From Pseudonocardia cypriaca (GTDB lineage Bacteria > Actinomycetota > Actinomycetes > Mycobacteriales > Pseudonocardiaceae), in NCBI RefSeq assembly GCF_006717045.1, contig NZ_VFPH01000003.1, positions 310,001 to 374,000 on the forward strand: a stretch of 64,000 nt of DNA, in the 5' to 3' direction. The first letter of the stretch is position 1. Each line of letters begins with the position of its first letter. Below, one piece after another: positions 16,333-23,982 of this stretch. The notes under the pieces were generated by a model. It worked only from the letters and a program-made list of their open reading frames with translations. It was not told the DNA's origin and did no database searches. Made by a program: the position numbers and the translations under genes.

Positions 16333-17088
16333 ATGGCCACCGACGTCCGAACCACGACGACCGACGGCGTCGCCGTCCTCACGCTGTCCAACCCCGAGCG
16401 GCGCAACGCGCTCAACATCGAGCTGTCCGCGAAGCTGGCCGACGCCGTGCGCGCGGCGGCCGCGGACGACGAGGTCGGCGCGATCGTCGTGACCGGCGAG
16501 GACCCCGCGTTCTGCGCGGGCGGCGACCTGAGCGAGCTCGCCACCGCCGACCCCGCCACGCTGCACACCGTCTACGCGGGCTTCCTCGCCGTCGCCGAGT
16601 GCGCACTGCCGACGATCGCCGCCGTCAACGGGGCAGCCGTCGGCGCAGGGCTGAACCTCGCACTCGCCTGCGACCTGCGGCTGGCCGGGCCGCGGGCGCG
16701 CTTCGAGTCCCGGTTCCTACAGCTCGGCCTGCACCCCGGCGGCGGGTACACGTGGATGGCGCAGCGCGTGCTCGGGACGCAGGGCGCGGCGGCGCTCACG
16801 CTTTTCGGCGAGGTCGTCGACGCCGCGGAGGCCGCGCGGATCGGCCTCGTGCACCGGGTCGCCGACGACGTGGTCGCCGCCGCGGTCGAGCTCGGCGCCC
16901 GCGCCGCTGCCGCCCCGCGCGACCTCGTCCGCACCACGAGGGCGACCATGCGGCTCACCGCCGGGATGACCAGCCAGGCCGAAGCCGTGGAGGTGGAGGT
17001 GCGGGCTCAGGCGGAGTCGGTGCGTTCACCCGAGTTCAGCAGCCGTCTTGCCGCGCTGCAGTCGACGATCAGCAGGTCGGGACGGTGA
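16333..17088 (+). CDS. enoyl-CoA hydratase
   Basis: This 251-residue crotonase-family protein starts at ATG 16333. The substrate loop PERRNALNIEL, the first oxyanion loop DPAFCAGGDLSEL at about residue 58, and AAVNGAAVGAGLNLALACDLRLAG near 100 are canonical. The segment LQLGLHPGGGYTWMAQRVLG lacks the usual catalytic Glu of LGxxPxxGG hydratases at one site, so isomerase or related activity is possible. The in-frame extension to 15349 lies over htpX and is not coding. It reads toward korA, 142 bp away. Confidence 0.88.
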   Translation: MATDVRTTTTDGVAVLTLSNPERRNALNIELSAKLADAVRAAAADDEVGAIVVTGEDPAFCAGGDLSELATADPATLHTVYAGFLAVAECALPTIAAVNGAAVGAGLNLALACDLRLAGPRARFESRFLQLGLHPGGGYTWMAQRVLGTQGAAALTLFGEVVDAAEAARIGLVHRVADDVVAAAVELGARAAAAPRDLVRTTRATMRLTAGMTSQAEAVEVEVRAQAESVRSPEFSSRLAALQSTISRSGR

Positions 17089-17230
17089 CCAGGGCGGGTA
17101 ACGCTCTCCTTGCGGGGGTACGAACACAGGGTGTGACGTGGACCGGGTGGCGACGACACCCTGACGCAGGGCGAGCTAACCTCGGAATACAGCACAAAGC
17201 ACGCCCCGTCGACCCGAGGACCGACCTCGA

Positions 17231-19129
17231 ATGACTTCTGACACCGCCGTCGACCAGGTTCCCGCACCGTCCGGCGGCGGACGCGAGGTAGTGGAGCGCG
17301 ACCGCGTCGTCATCCGTTTCGCCGGCGACTCCGGTGACGGCATGCAGCTCACCGGCGACCGCTTCACCTCCGAGACCGCGGCGTTCGGCAACGACCTCTC
17401 CACGCTCCCGAACTTCCCCGCCGAGATCCGGGCCCCCGCCGGCACCCTGCCCGGCGTGTCGTCGTTCCAGCTGCACTTCGCCAACTACGACATCCTCACC
17501 CCCGGCGACCGCCCCGACGTGCTCGTCGCGATGAACCCGGCAGCGCTCAAGGCCAACATCGCCGACCTGCCGGCCGGCGGCATCCTCATCGTCAACACCG
17601 ACGAGTTCACCAAGCGGAACCTCACGAAGGTCGGCTACGAGTCCAACCCGCTCGAGGACGGCTCGCTCGAGCAGTACGCGGTGCACGAGGTCGCGATGGC
17701 CACGCTCACCCGCGGCGCGCTGGAGGACACCGGTCTGTCCAAGAAGGACGCGGAGCGGGCGAAGAACATGTTCGCCCTCGGCCTGCTGTCCTGGATGTAC
17801 CACCGCCCGCACGAGAGCACGGAGCGGTTCCTGCGGGAGAAGTTCGCCCGCCGCCCCGATCTCGCCGAGGCCAACATCCTCGCCTTCCGGGCGGGCCACG
17901 CCTACGGCGAGACCACCGAGGCCTTCGCCGTCACCTACGAGGTGGCGCCCGCGAAGCTCGAGGTCGGCACCTACCGCCAGATCACCGGCAACACGGCGCT
18001 CGCCTACGGCATCGTCACGGCCGGGCAGCTGGCCGGGCTCCCGGTGTTCCTCGGGTCGTACCCGATCACCCCGGCGTCGGACATCCTGCACGAGCTTTCC
18101 AAGCACAAGTCGTTCGGCGTCACCACGTTCCAGGCCGAGGACGAGATCGCAGGCGTCGGCGCCGCCCTCGGCGCGGCGTTCGGCGGTGCGCTCGGGGTCA
18201 CCACCACCTCAGGGCCGGGCATCTCGCTGAAGTCCGAGACGATTGGTCTGGCGGTGGCGCTCGAGCTGCCGCTGCTGGTCGTGGACGTGCAGCGCGGTGG
18301 GCCCTCCACGGGCCTGCCCACCAAGACCGAGCAGGCCGACCTGCTGCAGGCACTGCACGGGCGCAACGGCGAGGCACCGCTCCCGGTCATCGCGCCGCGC
18401 TCGCCGGGCGACTGCTTCGACGCCGTGCTCGAGGCCGTGCGGATGGCCGTCACCTACCGCACGCCGGTGATCCTCCTTTCGGACGGCTCGCTGGCCAACG
18501 GGTCGGAACCGTGGAAGGTGCCCGCCGCGTCGTCCCTCCCCACGTTCGACCCCGGCTTCGCCACCGGACCCAACGCGCCCGACGGTTCCGGCGAGTTCTG
18601 GCCCTACCTGCGCGACGCCGACACCCTCGCCCGCCCGTGGGCCGTGCCCGGCACCCCCGGGCTCGAGCACCGCATCGGCGGCCTGGAGAAGGCCGACGGC
18701 CGCGGCGCCATCTCCTACGACCCGGACAACCACGACCGGATGGTCCGGCTGCGTGCCGCCAAGATCGACGGCATCCCGGTGCCCGACCTCGAGGTCGACG
18801 ACCCCGACGGCGACGCCGAGCTGCTCGTGCTGGGCTGGGGCTCCACCTACGGTCCCATCGGTGCGGGCGCCAGGCGCGTCCGCGCGCTCGGGCACAAGGT
18901 CGCGCAGGCACACCTGCGACACCTCAACCCGCTCCCTGCCAACCTCGGCGACGTGCTCGCCCGCTACCGCACCGTCGTGGTGCCCGAGATGAACCTCGGA
19001 CAGCTCGCCACGGTGCTGCGCGCGCGGTACCTCGTCGACGTCAAGAGCTACACCAAGGTCTCCGGTCTGCCGTTCAAGGCCGAAGAGCTGCAGGACCTGT
19101 TCCTGGACTACCTCAACGGGGTGCGTTAA
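17231..19129 (+). CDS. korA: 2-oxoacid:ferredoxin oxidoreductase, alpha (fused gamma-alpha) subunit
   Basis: This 632-residue fused subunit is typical of actinobacterial KorA (2-oxoglutarate:ferredoxin oxidoreductase). The gamma domain is at about residues 25-200 (VVIRFAGDSGDGMQLTGDRF). The alpha domain follows, with GSYPITPASDILHEL near 277, TFQAEDEIAGVGAALGAAF, and TTSGPGISLKSE near 325; the transketolase C-terminal domain runs from about 540. With KorB it oxidatively decarboxylates a 2-oxoacid to acyl-CoA and CO2, reducing ferredoxin; 2-oxoglutarate is the family's usual substrate in this phylum. The stop overlaps the korB start by one base (TAATG). Confidence 0.95.
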   Translation: MTSDTAVDQVPAPSGGGREVVERDRVVIRFAGDSGDGMQLTGDRFTSETAAFGNDLSTLPNFPAEIRAPAGTLPGVSSFQLHFANYDILTPGDRPDVLVAMNPAALKANIADLPAGGILIVNTDEFTKRNLTKVGYESNPLEDGSLEQYAVHEVAMATLTRGALEDTGLSKKDAERAKNMFALGLLSWMYHRPHESTERFLREKFARRPDLAEANILAFRAGHAYGETTEAFAVTYEVAPAKLEVGTYRQITGNTALAYGIVTAGQLAGLPVFLGSYPITPASDILHELSKHKSFGVTTFQAEDEIAGVGAALGAAFGGALGVTTTSGPGISLKSETIGLAVALELPLLVVDVQRGGPSTGLPTKTEQADLLQALHGRNGEAPLPVIAPRSPGDCFDAVLEAVRMAVTYRTPVILLSDGSLANGSEPWKVPAASSLPTFDPGFATGPNAPDGSGEFWPYLRDADTLARPWAVPGTPGLEHRIGGLEKADGRGAISYDPDNHDRMVRLRAAKIDGIPVPDLEVDDPDGDAELLVLGWGSTYGPIGAGARRVRALGHKVAQAHLRHLNPLPANLGDVLARYRTVVVPEMNLGQLATVLRARYLVDVKSYTKVSGLPFKAEELQDLFLDYLNGVR

Positions 19130-20202
19130 TGACTGCCATCGACCTCGGGCTGCCTTCTCTGGGTGGACTCGACGGCGTCCCGACCACCGACGAGAAGCAG
19201 ACCGCCAAGGACTTCACCTCCGACCAGGAGGTGCGCTGGTGCCCCGGCTGCGGCGACTACGCCGTGCTTGCCGCCGTGCGCCAGTTCCTGCCGACGCTGG
19301 GCATCAGGCGTGAGAACACGGTCTTCGTGTCCGGCATCGGCTGCAGCTCCCGGTTCCCGTACTACCTCAACACCTACGGGATGCACTCGATCCACGGGCG
19401 CGCCCCGGCCATCGCCACCGGTCTGGCGACGTCCCGGCCCGACCTGTCGGTGTGGGTCGTCACCGGCGACGGCGACGCGCTGTCCATCGGCGGCAACCAC
19501 CTGATCCACGCGCTGCGGCGCAACGTCAACCTCAAGATCCTGCTGTTCAACAACCGGATCTACGGCCTGACGAAGGGCCAGTACTCGCCCACCAGCGAGG
19601 AGGGCAAGGTCACCAAGTCCACGCCGATGGGCTCGGTCGACCACCCGTTCAACCCGATCTCGCTGGCGCTCGGCGCCGAGGCCACCTTCATCGGGCGCGC
19701 CCTCGACTCCGACCGCAAGGGCCTCACCGAGGTGCTCGGCGCGGCGGCCGCCCACCGCGGCAGCGCGCTCGTCGAGATCTTCCAGGACTGCCCGATCTTC
19801 AACGACGGCAGCTTCGACGTGCTGCGCAAGGGCGAAGAGGCCGAGGAGCGCGTGATCCCGGTGCGCCACGGCGAGCCGATCCGCTTCGGCCCGGCGGCCG
19901 ACGACGGGCTGGGCAGCTACGCGGTCGTGCGCGAGGGCTTCGGGCTCACCGTCGCGAAGATGAACGAGGTCGACGCCGACCAGGTCGTCGTGCACGACGC
20001 GGGGGACGTCAACCTCGCGTTCGCCCTGTCCCGGCTGTCCGACCAGGACCTCAACCACACCGTCACCGGGATCTTCCGCAACACCGACCGCGTCACGTAC
20101 GACGACGCCGTGCGCGCCCAGGTGGCAGCGGCGAAGGCCAAGGGCACCGCCGACCTGCAGGCACTGCTCAACGGCCGCGACACCTGGACCATCGCCGGCT
20201 GA
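19129..20202 (+). CDS. korB: 2-oxoacid:ferredoxin oxidoreductase, beta subunit
   Basis: This 357-residue thiamine-diphosphate-binding subunit has the cysteine motif WCPGCGDYAVL at about residue 37 and GIGCSS near 69. The TPP/Mg motif VVTGDGDALSIGGNHLIHALRRNVNLKILLFNN covers about 107-139, followed by YGLTKGQYSPTS. No extra ferredoxin domain is present, as usual for KorB. ATG 19129 shares a base with the korA stop, implying translational coupling. A strong hairpin terminator follows 18 bp after the stop, so korAB form a two-gene operon. Confidence 0.96.
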   Translation: MTAIDLGLPSLGGLDGVPTTDEKQTAKDFTSDQEVRWCPGCGDYAVLAAVRQFLPTLGIRRENTVFVSGIGCSSRFPYYLNTYGMHSIHGRAPAIATGLATSRPDLSVWVVTGDGDALSIGGNHLIHALRRNVNLKILLFNNRIYGLTKGQYSPTSEEGKVTKSTPMGSVDHPFNPISLALGAEATFIGRALDSDRKGLTEVLGAAAAHRGSALVEIFQDCPIFNDGSFDVLRKGEEAEERVIPVRHGEPIRFGPAADDGLGSYAVVREGFGLTVAKMNEVDADQVVVHDAGDVNLAFALSRLSDQDLNHTVTGIFRNTDRVTYDDAVRAQVAAAKAKGTADLQALLNGRDTWTIAG

Positions 20203-20220
20203 CATCGAGAGCGCACACAG

Positions 20221-20257
20221 GAACGGGCCCCGCCGGCATCACCGGCGGGGCCCGTTC
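20221..20257. terminator. strong intrinsic-type hairpin after korB
   Basis: A perfect 16-bp inverted repeat (20221-20236 and 20242-20257, arm GAACGGGCCCCGCCGG) encloses a 5-base loop CATCA. It lies between the convergent korB and the small secreted-protein gene, so it probably terminates both. Confidence 0.85.
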
Positions 20258-20272
20258 CGTACTCGACGTCGA

Positions 20273-20713
20273 TCAGCCGAACAGCGACGTCACCAGCGAC
20301 TGGATCAGACCGAGCGGGCCGGCAGCCGGCTCCTCCTCGGCGGGAGCCGGGAGCTCGACCTGCTCCAGCTCCTCCTCGGGCTCGGTGTCGCCGCCCGACT
20401 CGTCCGTCTTGCCGTCGGAGTCGTCGGTCTTGTTCTCGTCGGGGTTGTCCGAGTCCGACTCGGTGTCCTTCGACTCGGTGTCCTTCGACCCGGTGTCCGT
20501 GGACTCGGTTTCCTTGGAGTCGGTGTCCTTGGACTCCGCGTCGTCCTCGTCCGGCTCGGGCAGGGTGGTGGACTCGGGCTCGGCGGGCGACGCGATCGGG
20601 GGGAGCGGAAGGATCTGCGCGGCGTTCACCTCGGAGGCCGAGGCGACACCGGCAGAAGCCAGAATCGCGAGAATCGCAGTCGCACCAACAGTCAGAGCCT
20701 TCTTCAGCATCAT
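20273..20713 (-). CDS. small secreted acidic repeat protein
   Basis: This 146-residue protein of unrecognised family has a clear Sec signal peptide: MMLKKALTVGATAILAILAS, with cleavage likely after AGVASA. The mature part has a highly acidic low-complexity core at about residues 55-110 with near-tandem SKDTESKDTES and related units, then an E/P-rich segment ending in a hydrophobic LGLIQSLVTSLFG tail. The acidic core is likely disordered and could act as a wall spacer or bind calcium. I chose ATG 20713 because the signal peptide begins there. It is convergent with korB across the terminator. Confidence 0.75.
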   Translation of the reverse strand: MMLKKALTVGATAILAILASAGVASASEVNAAQILPLPPIASPAEPESTTLPEPDEDDAESKDTDSKETESTDTGSKDTESKDTESDSDNPDENKTDDSDGKTDESGGDTEPEEELEQVELPAPAEEEPAAGPLGLIQSLVTSLFG

Positions 20714-20879
20714 TTCCTCACCATCGCGAACACGAAGTTCACGATTTGCGGTTGTCACTCGATCGGGGGCGGGGAGCCGCCGGTGACGCTAGGGGGATCT
20801 CACCGATCGTGACACTCGGGCCACCCGATCGAGTGGTGATCCGTAACTGAAGAGGATCTTTCGTCGTTCTCGTTGCGAT

Positions 20880-21704
20880 CTACCCGCGATCGTTCCAGGC
20901 CGTGAAGCCCGCGGCGCGCGCCTCCTCCGCGGTGCGGAACCAGGCGTCCCCGCGCGTGCGCAGGTAGTACGGCGAGTCCGGGGTGTGATAGCGCCGCGAC
21001 CCCTCGTTGGCCTTGACCACGTGGACCGGGGAAGGGCTCGTGCCGCCCTCGGCGGGGAGCAGCGATCCGGGGTAGGGCCCCGGTTGCGCGGTGGCGGCCG
21101 ACACCGCCGCCGCGGCCTCCGCCACTGGGCTCGCCGGCCCGACGAGCGCCGTGTCGAGCGCCGCGAGCGCCGAACCCGCCGGCTCGGGCGGCTTGCGGTC
21201 GACGGAGCCGGCGTCCCGAGGAGCCGGGATGCTCGGCTCCGCCCGCTCACCGGAGCCCTCCTCGGACTCCTGGTCGACGGCGTCGACGGGAGCTGACGAT
21301 CCCGTGCCCGCGTCGGCAGCGGCGGCATCGGGCTCGGCGGCGCCCGGCTCGGCGGCGCCCGGCTCGGCGGCGCCCGGCTCGGCGGCGCCCGGCTCGGCGG
21401 CGCCCGGTTCAGCGGCGTGCACATCCGCAGCACCCGCATGAGCGGTGTCGGCCGACGCGGCGGCCTGCGGCTCGCCGGGAGCGCTCTCGTCGACCGGTTC
21501 CGTCACGTCCCGCTCTGCCCGCACCGCTGCCACCGCGGCGGCCCCCACAGCGCCTGCGGTGCCTCCCGCCGCCGCTGCCGCGATCTCGATGTTCGCAGCC
21601 GCCGTCGCGTCGCCCCGGCGGTTCCGGGAGCGCTGCAGCGCCACCGCGACGAGCAGCGCGATGATCACGACGGCCAGTACCACCCACCACCAGCTCTGAC
21701 CCAC
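20880..21704 (-). CDS. ArfC-like membrane protein with C-terminal SPYY domain
   Basis: This 274-residue protein has one N-terminal transmembrane helix (WWWVVLAVVIIALLVAVAL) and a long Ala/Pro/Glu-rich linker with a five-fold AAEPG repeat at about residues 97-126. A conserved C-terminal module at about 220-274 contains ANEGSRRYHTPDSPYYLRTRG and WFRTAEEARAAGFTAW. That module resembles the short 'sunset' domain found at the end of proteins annotated as channel accessory ArfC variants in actinobacteria. Position supports this: it is third behind an OmpA-domain gene and a small membrane-protein gene on the same strand, matching mycobacterial arfABC order. Confidence 0.7.
   Translation of the reverse strand: MGQSWWWVVLAVVIIALLVAVALQRSRNRRGDATAAANIEIAAAAAGGTAGAVGAAAVAAVRAERDVTEPVDESAPGEPQAAASADTAHAGAADVHAAEPGAAEPGAAEPGAAEPGAAEPGAAEPDAAAADAGTGSSAPVDAVDQESEEGSGERAEPSIPAPRDAGSVDRKPPEPAGSALAALDTALVGPASPVAEAAAAVSAATAQPGPYPGSLLPAEGGTSPSPVHVVKANEGSRRYHTPDSPYYLRTRGDAWFRTAEEARAAGFTAWNDRG
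21331..21420. repeat. 15-bp tandem repeat in arfC-like gene
   Basis: Five perfect copies of GGCTCGGCGGCGCCC span 21331-21405, followed by one degenerate copy (21406-21420). On the minus strand they encode the AAEPG units of the linker. The repeat is in frame, so copy-number change would alter linker length without a frameshift. Confidence 0.95.
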
Positions 21705-21802
21705 GACGCATCCCTTTCTGAAGCGGCCGGACCGGTGGATACCACGATCCGACGAGCCTTACGGGGACTTGCGCGGCCCGACCACCCGGCCGGGCGCGGT
21801 GA

Positions 21803-22201
21803 TCACCTCCTGTCGCCGGGCGTCGTCCCGTCGACGGGGCCGTTCTGGGCCGGGACCTCGACCGTCGGCGGCGGCGCCGGGAGGTGCGCTCCTCCGGCCA
21901 CCCCGAGGCGATCCAGGGCTCCGGCGGCGCTCGAACCGGGGCGCCGCTTCGTGTGGTCGCTCCGGTGCGTGTCGAGGTTGGCGAGTGCCGGTTCCGCCGG
22001 CGGCGGCGCCTCGGGCGGTGCCACGGGGTCGGGTCGGGGCGACGTGGCCGCCCGGTGCTGGGCCGGCCGCGGCGCGGCTCGGTACAACGGGTGCGCCGGG
22101 TGCCGCGGGCGCCCGCGGACGAACAGCAGCCACGTCATCGCGGAACCCGCGAGGAACGCGATCGCACAGAGGAACCAGACTTGCGCGAACGTCCCGACCA
22201 T
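21803..22201 (-). CDS. ArfB-like small membrane protein
   Basis: This 132-residue protein starts MVGTFAQVWFLCAIAFLAG, with one transmembrane helix ending in SAMTWLLFVRGRP, followed by a Pro/Ala/Arg-rich cytoplasmic tail without recognisable domains. The N-terminal pattern resembles mycobacterial ArfB (a short single-helix accessory protein), although the tail here is longer. The ATG at 22201 has a strong GGAGGAGG ribosome site 5-10 bp upstream and lies 11 bp after the OmpA-domain gene's stop. The open frame continues to 22753, but that part is shadow of arfA. Identity is inferred from position as much as sequence. Confidence 0.6.
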   Translation of the reverse strand: MVGTFAQVWFLCAIAFLAGSAMTWLLFVRGRPRHPAHPLYRAAPRPAQHRAATSPRPDPVAPPEAPPPAEPALANLDTHRSDHTKRRPGSSAAGALDRLGVAGGAHLPAPPPTVEVPAQNGPVDGTTPGDRR

Positions 22202-22212
22202 CTCGCCTCCTC

Positions 22213-22779
22213 CTAGCCGATCGTGATCTCCACCCGCCGGCTCTCCTCCGGGGTGGCGAGGGGCCGCGTGGCCCCGACACCTCTCGTGGTGATCCGCTCG
22301 GCCGGCACCCCGGCCGCCACCAGCGCCTCCGCCACCACCGCGGCCCGCTTGTCGGCGAGCCGCTGGGCGACGTCCGGGCCGCCGGGGGTGTCGGCCACGT
22401 GCCCTTCCACCAGCACCTGCTCCGCCGGGCCCTGCAAGAGGAGCTGCGCGACCCGCTGCACCGTCTCCGCGGGCGGCCCCACGAGCACGGCCGAGTCCGG
22501 CGAGAAGCGGATCGGCTCGGCGGCCAGCACCCGGGTCAGCTCGGCGCGCACCGGATCCGGTGGCTGCGCGGGCGGAGGATCCGTCGCGACGACGGGTGCG
22601 GCCGTGGCCGGAGGCGCACTGGGCGGTGCGGCGGCCGTGGCGGGAGGCGCACCGGGCGCTGGTGCGGCTGGTGCCGCAGGCGCGGGCGGGCCGACCCACA
22701 GGAGCGCGAGTCCGGCGAGCACGGCGGGCAACGTGAACAGTGCCAGCAACCACAACAACCGGGCACCCGGCACGGTCAC
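22213..22779 (-). CDS. OmpA-domain protein, ArfA-like
   Basis: This 188-residue protein has an N-terminal transmembrane helix (LLWLLALFTLPAVLAGLALLW) and an Ala/Pro-rich linker. A C-terminal OmpA-like peptidoglycan-binding domain covers about residues 85-188 (IRFSPDSAVLVGPPAETVQRVAQLL, VEGHVADTPGG, RLADKRAAVVAEALVAAGVPAERI, ending SRRVEITIG). The start GTG 22779 follows a CAGGGG site. The architecture fits a reduced ArfA/OmpATb: in Mycobacterium tuberculosis that protein is linked to acid adaptation and ammonia release, but it carries a BON domain that I do not see here. First of three co-oriented genes. Confidence 0.75.
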   Translation of the reverse strand: MTVPGARLLWLLALFTLPAVLAGLALLWVGPPAPAAPAAPAPGAPPATAAAPPSAPPATAAPVVATDPPPAQPPDPVRAELTRVLAAEPIRFSPDSAVLVGPPAETVQRVAQLLLQGPAEQVLVEGHVADTPGGPDVAQRLADKRAAVVAEALVAAGVPAERITTRGVGATRPLATPEESRRVEITIG

Positions 22780-22886
22780 CCCCTGACGCTGCGCGATTGT
22801 CCCCTTACGGTGGCATGAGGCGCAACGCCAGGCCAGTCGGGCCGGGCGTGTCGTGGGCGTGTGGCTCGGGGACGGCACCGCCCAGC

Positions 22887-22945
22887 AGGTTCAGGAAAGC
22901 CACGTTCCAGGCCTTGAAGGCCCTGAACGTGGCTTTCCTGAACTT
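22887..22945. terminator. long hairpin between prenyl synthase and arf-like operon
   Basis: A perfect 19-bp inverted repeat has arms GTTCAGGAAAGCCACGTTC at 22889-22907 and its complement at 22925-22943. The 17-base centre is itself nearly self-complementary (AGGCCTT/AAGGCCC), so the cruciform could exceed 25 bp. It lies 14 bp after the prenyl synthase stop and is a plausible terminator for the nuo-prenyl synthase transcript. Confidence 0.75.
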
Positions 22946-22958
22946 TCCGGCGCGCGGA

Positions 22959-23960
22959 TCAGGCCGTGCGGTCCACCACGTAGGTCGTGAGGGACGCCAG
23001 TGCCTCGGTGGCCGCGCAGGACGGGAGCTTGCCCAGCTCCGCGCGGGCGGCCGCGGCCTGGTCGGCCAGCACGTCGCGGGCGCGGGCGAGGCCACGGCCG
23101 GTGCGCAGCAGTTCCAGCGCCTCGTCCACCTCGGCGTCGTCGCTGATGGGCTGGGCGAGCAGCACCGCGAGGCGGTCGGCGTCCGGCCCGCTGTCCTGCA
23201 GGGCGTAGAGCATCGGGAGGGTGTGGATGCCCTCGCGCAGGTCCGTGCCGGGGGTCTTGCCGGAGCTGTCGGACGGCGAGGCGATGTCGATGACGTCGTC
23301 GGAGATCTGGAAGGCGGTGCCGATGGTGGCGCCGAACCGGCGCAGGGCCTCCACGTGCTCCGGCGCGCACCCGGAGAACATGCCGCCGTATCGCCCCGAC
23401 GTGGCGATCAGCGACCCGGTCTTCTCCGCGATGACCGCGAGGTAGTGCTCCACGGGGTCCTCGCCGGGTCGCGGGCCGCGGGTCTCGCGCATCTGCCCGG
23501 TGACGAGCTCGGCGAAGGTCTCGGCGATGATCCGCACGGCCTCGGGGCCGAGGTCGGCCACGAGCCGCGAGGCGTGGGCGAAGAGGAAGTCGCCGGTGAG
23601 GATGGCCACGGTGTTGTCCCACCGGGAGTTGGCGCTCTCCGCCCCGCGCCGCATGGTGGCCGAGTCCATGACGTCGTCGTGGTACAGCGTGGCGAGGTGG
23701 ATCAGCTCCACCACGGCGGCGGCCGTGAACACCTCGTCGTCGTCGGACCGGGGCCCGATCTGCGCGGCGAGCAGCGTGAAGAGCGGGCGGAACCGCTTGC
23801 CACCGGCGTCGATGAGGTGCAGCGACGTCTCGGTGACGAACTGGTAGTCGCTGTGCACCTCCCGGTGCAGGAGCTCCTCCACGCGGGAGAGGCCCTCCGC
23901 CGTGGCAGCGGCGAGCCCCGGGTCTGCGAGCTCGATGCCCGCAATCGCGTTCGCGTTCAC
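22959..23960 (-). CDS. grcC: long-chain polyprenyl diphosphate synthase (menaquinone side chain)
   Basis: This 333-residue trans-prenyl synthase has a first aspartate-rich motif YHDDVMD at about residue 90, the chain-length region upstream (VVELIHLATL), GKTPGTDLREG, and a second motif SDDVID near 217. I chose GTG 23960 (VNANAIAGIELADPG), six bases after a GGGG site and 22 bp after nuoN; the frame extends into nuoN but has no family similarity there. The close spacing implies transcription with nuoA-N. It should make the C40-C45 tail for menaquinone, which the neighbouring genes join and modify. The exact chain length is not readable. Confidence 0.9.
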   Translation of the reverse strand: MNANAIAGIELADPGLAAATAEGLSRVEELLHREVHSDYQFVTETSLHLIDAGGKRFRPLFTLLAAQIGPRSDDDEVFTAAAVVELIHLATLYHDDVMDSATMRRGAESANSRWDNTVAILTGDFLFAHASRLVADLGPEAVRIIAETFAELVTGQMRETRGPRPGEDPVEHYLAVIAEKTGSLIATSGRYGGMFSGCAPEHVEALRRFGATIGTAFQISDDVIDIASPSDSSGKTPGTDLREGIHTLPMLYALQDSGPDADRLAVLLAQPISDDAEVDEALELLRTGRGLARARDVLADQAAAARAELGKLPSCAATEALASLTTYVVDRTA

Positions 23961-23982
23961 GTCCCCAAGCTTTTCACGCTCT

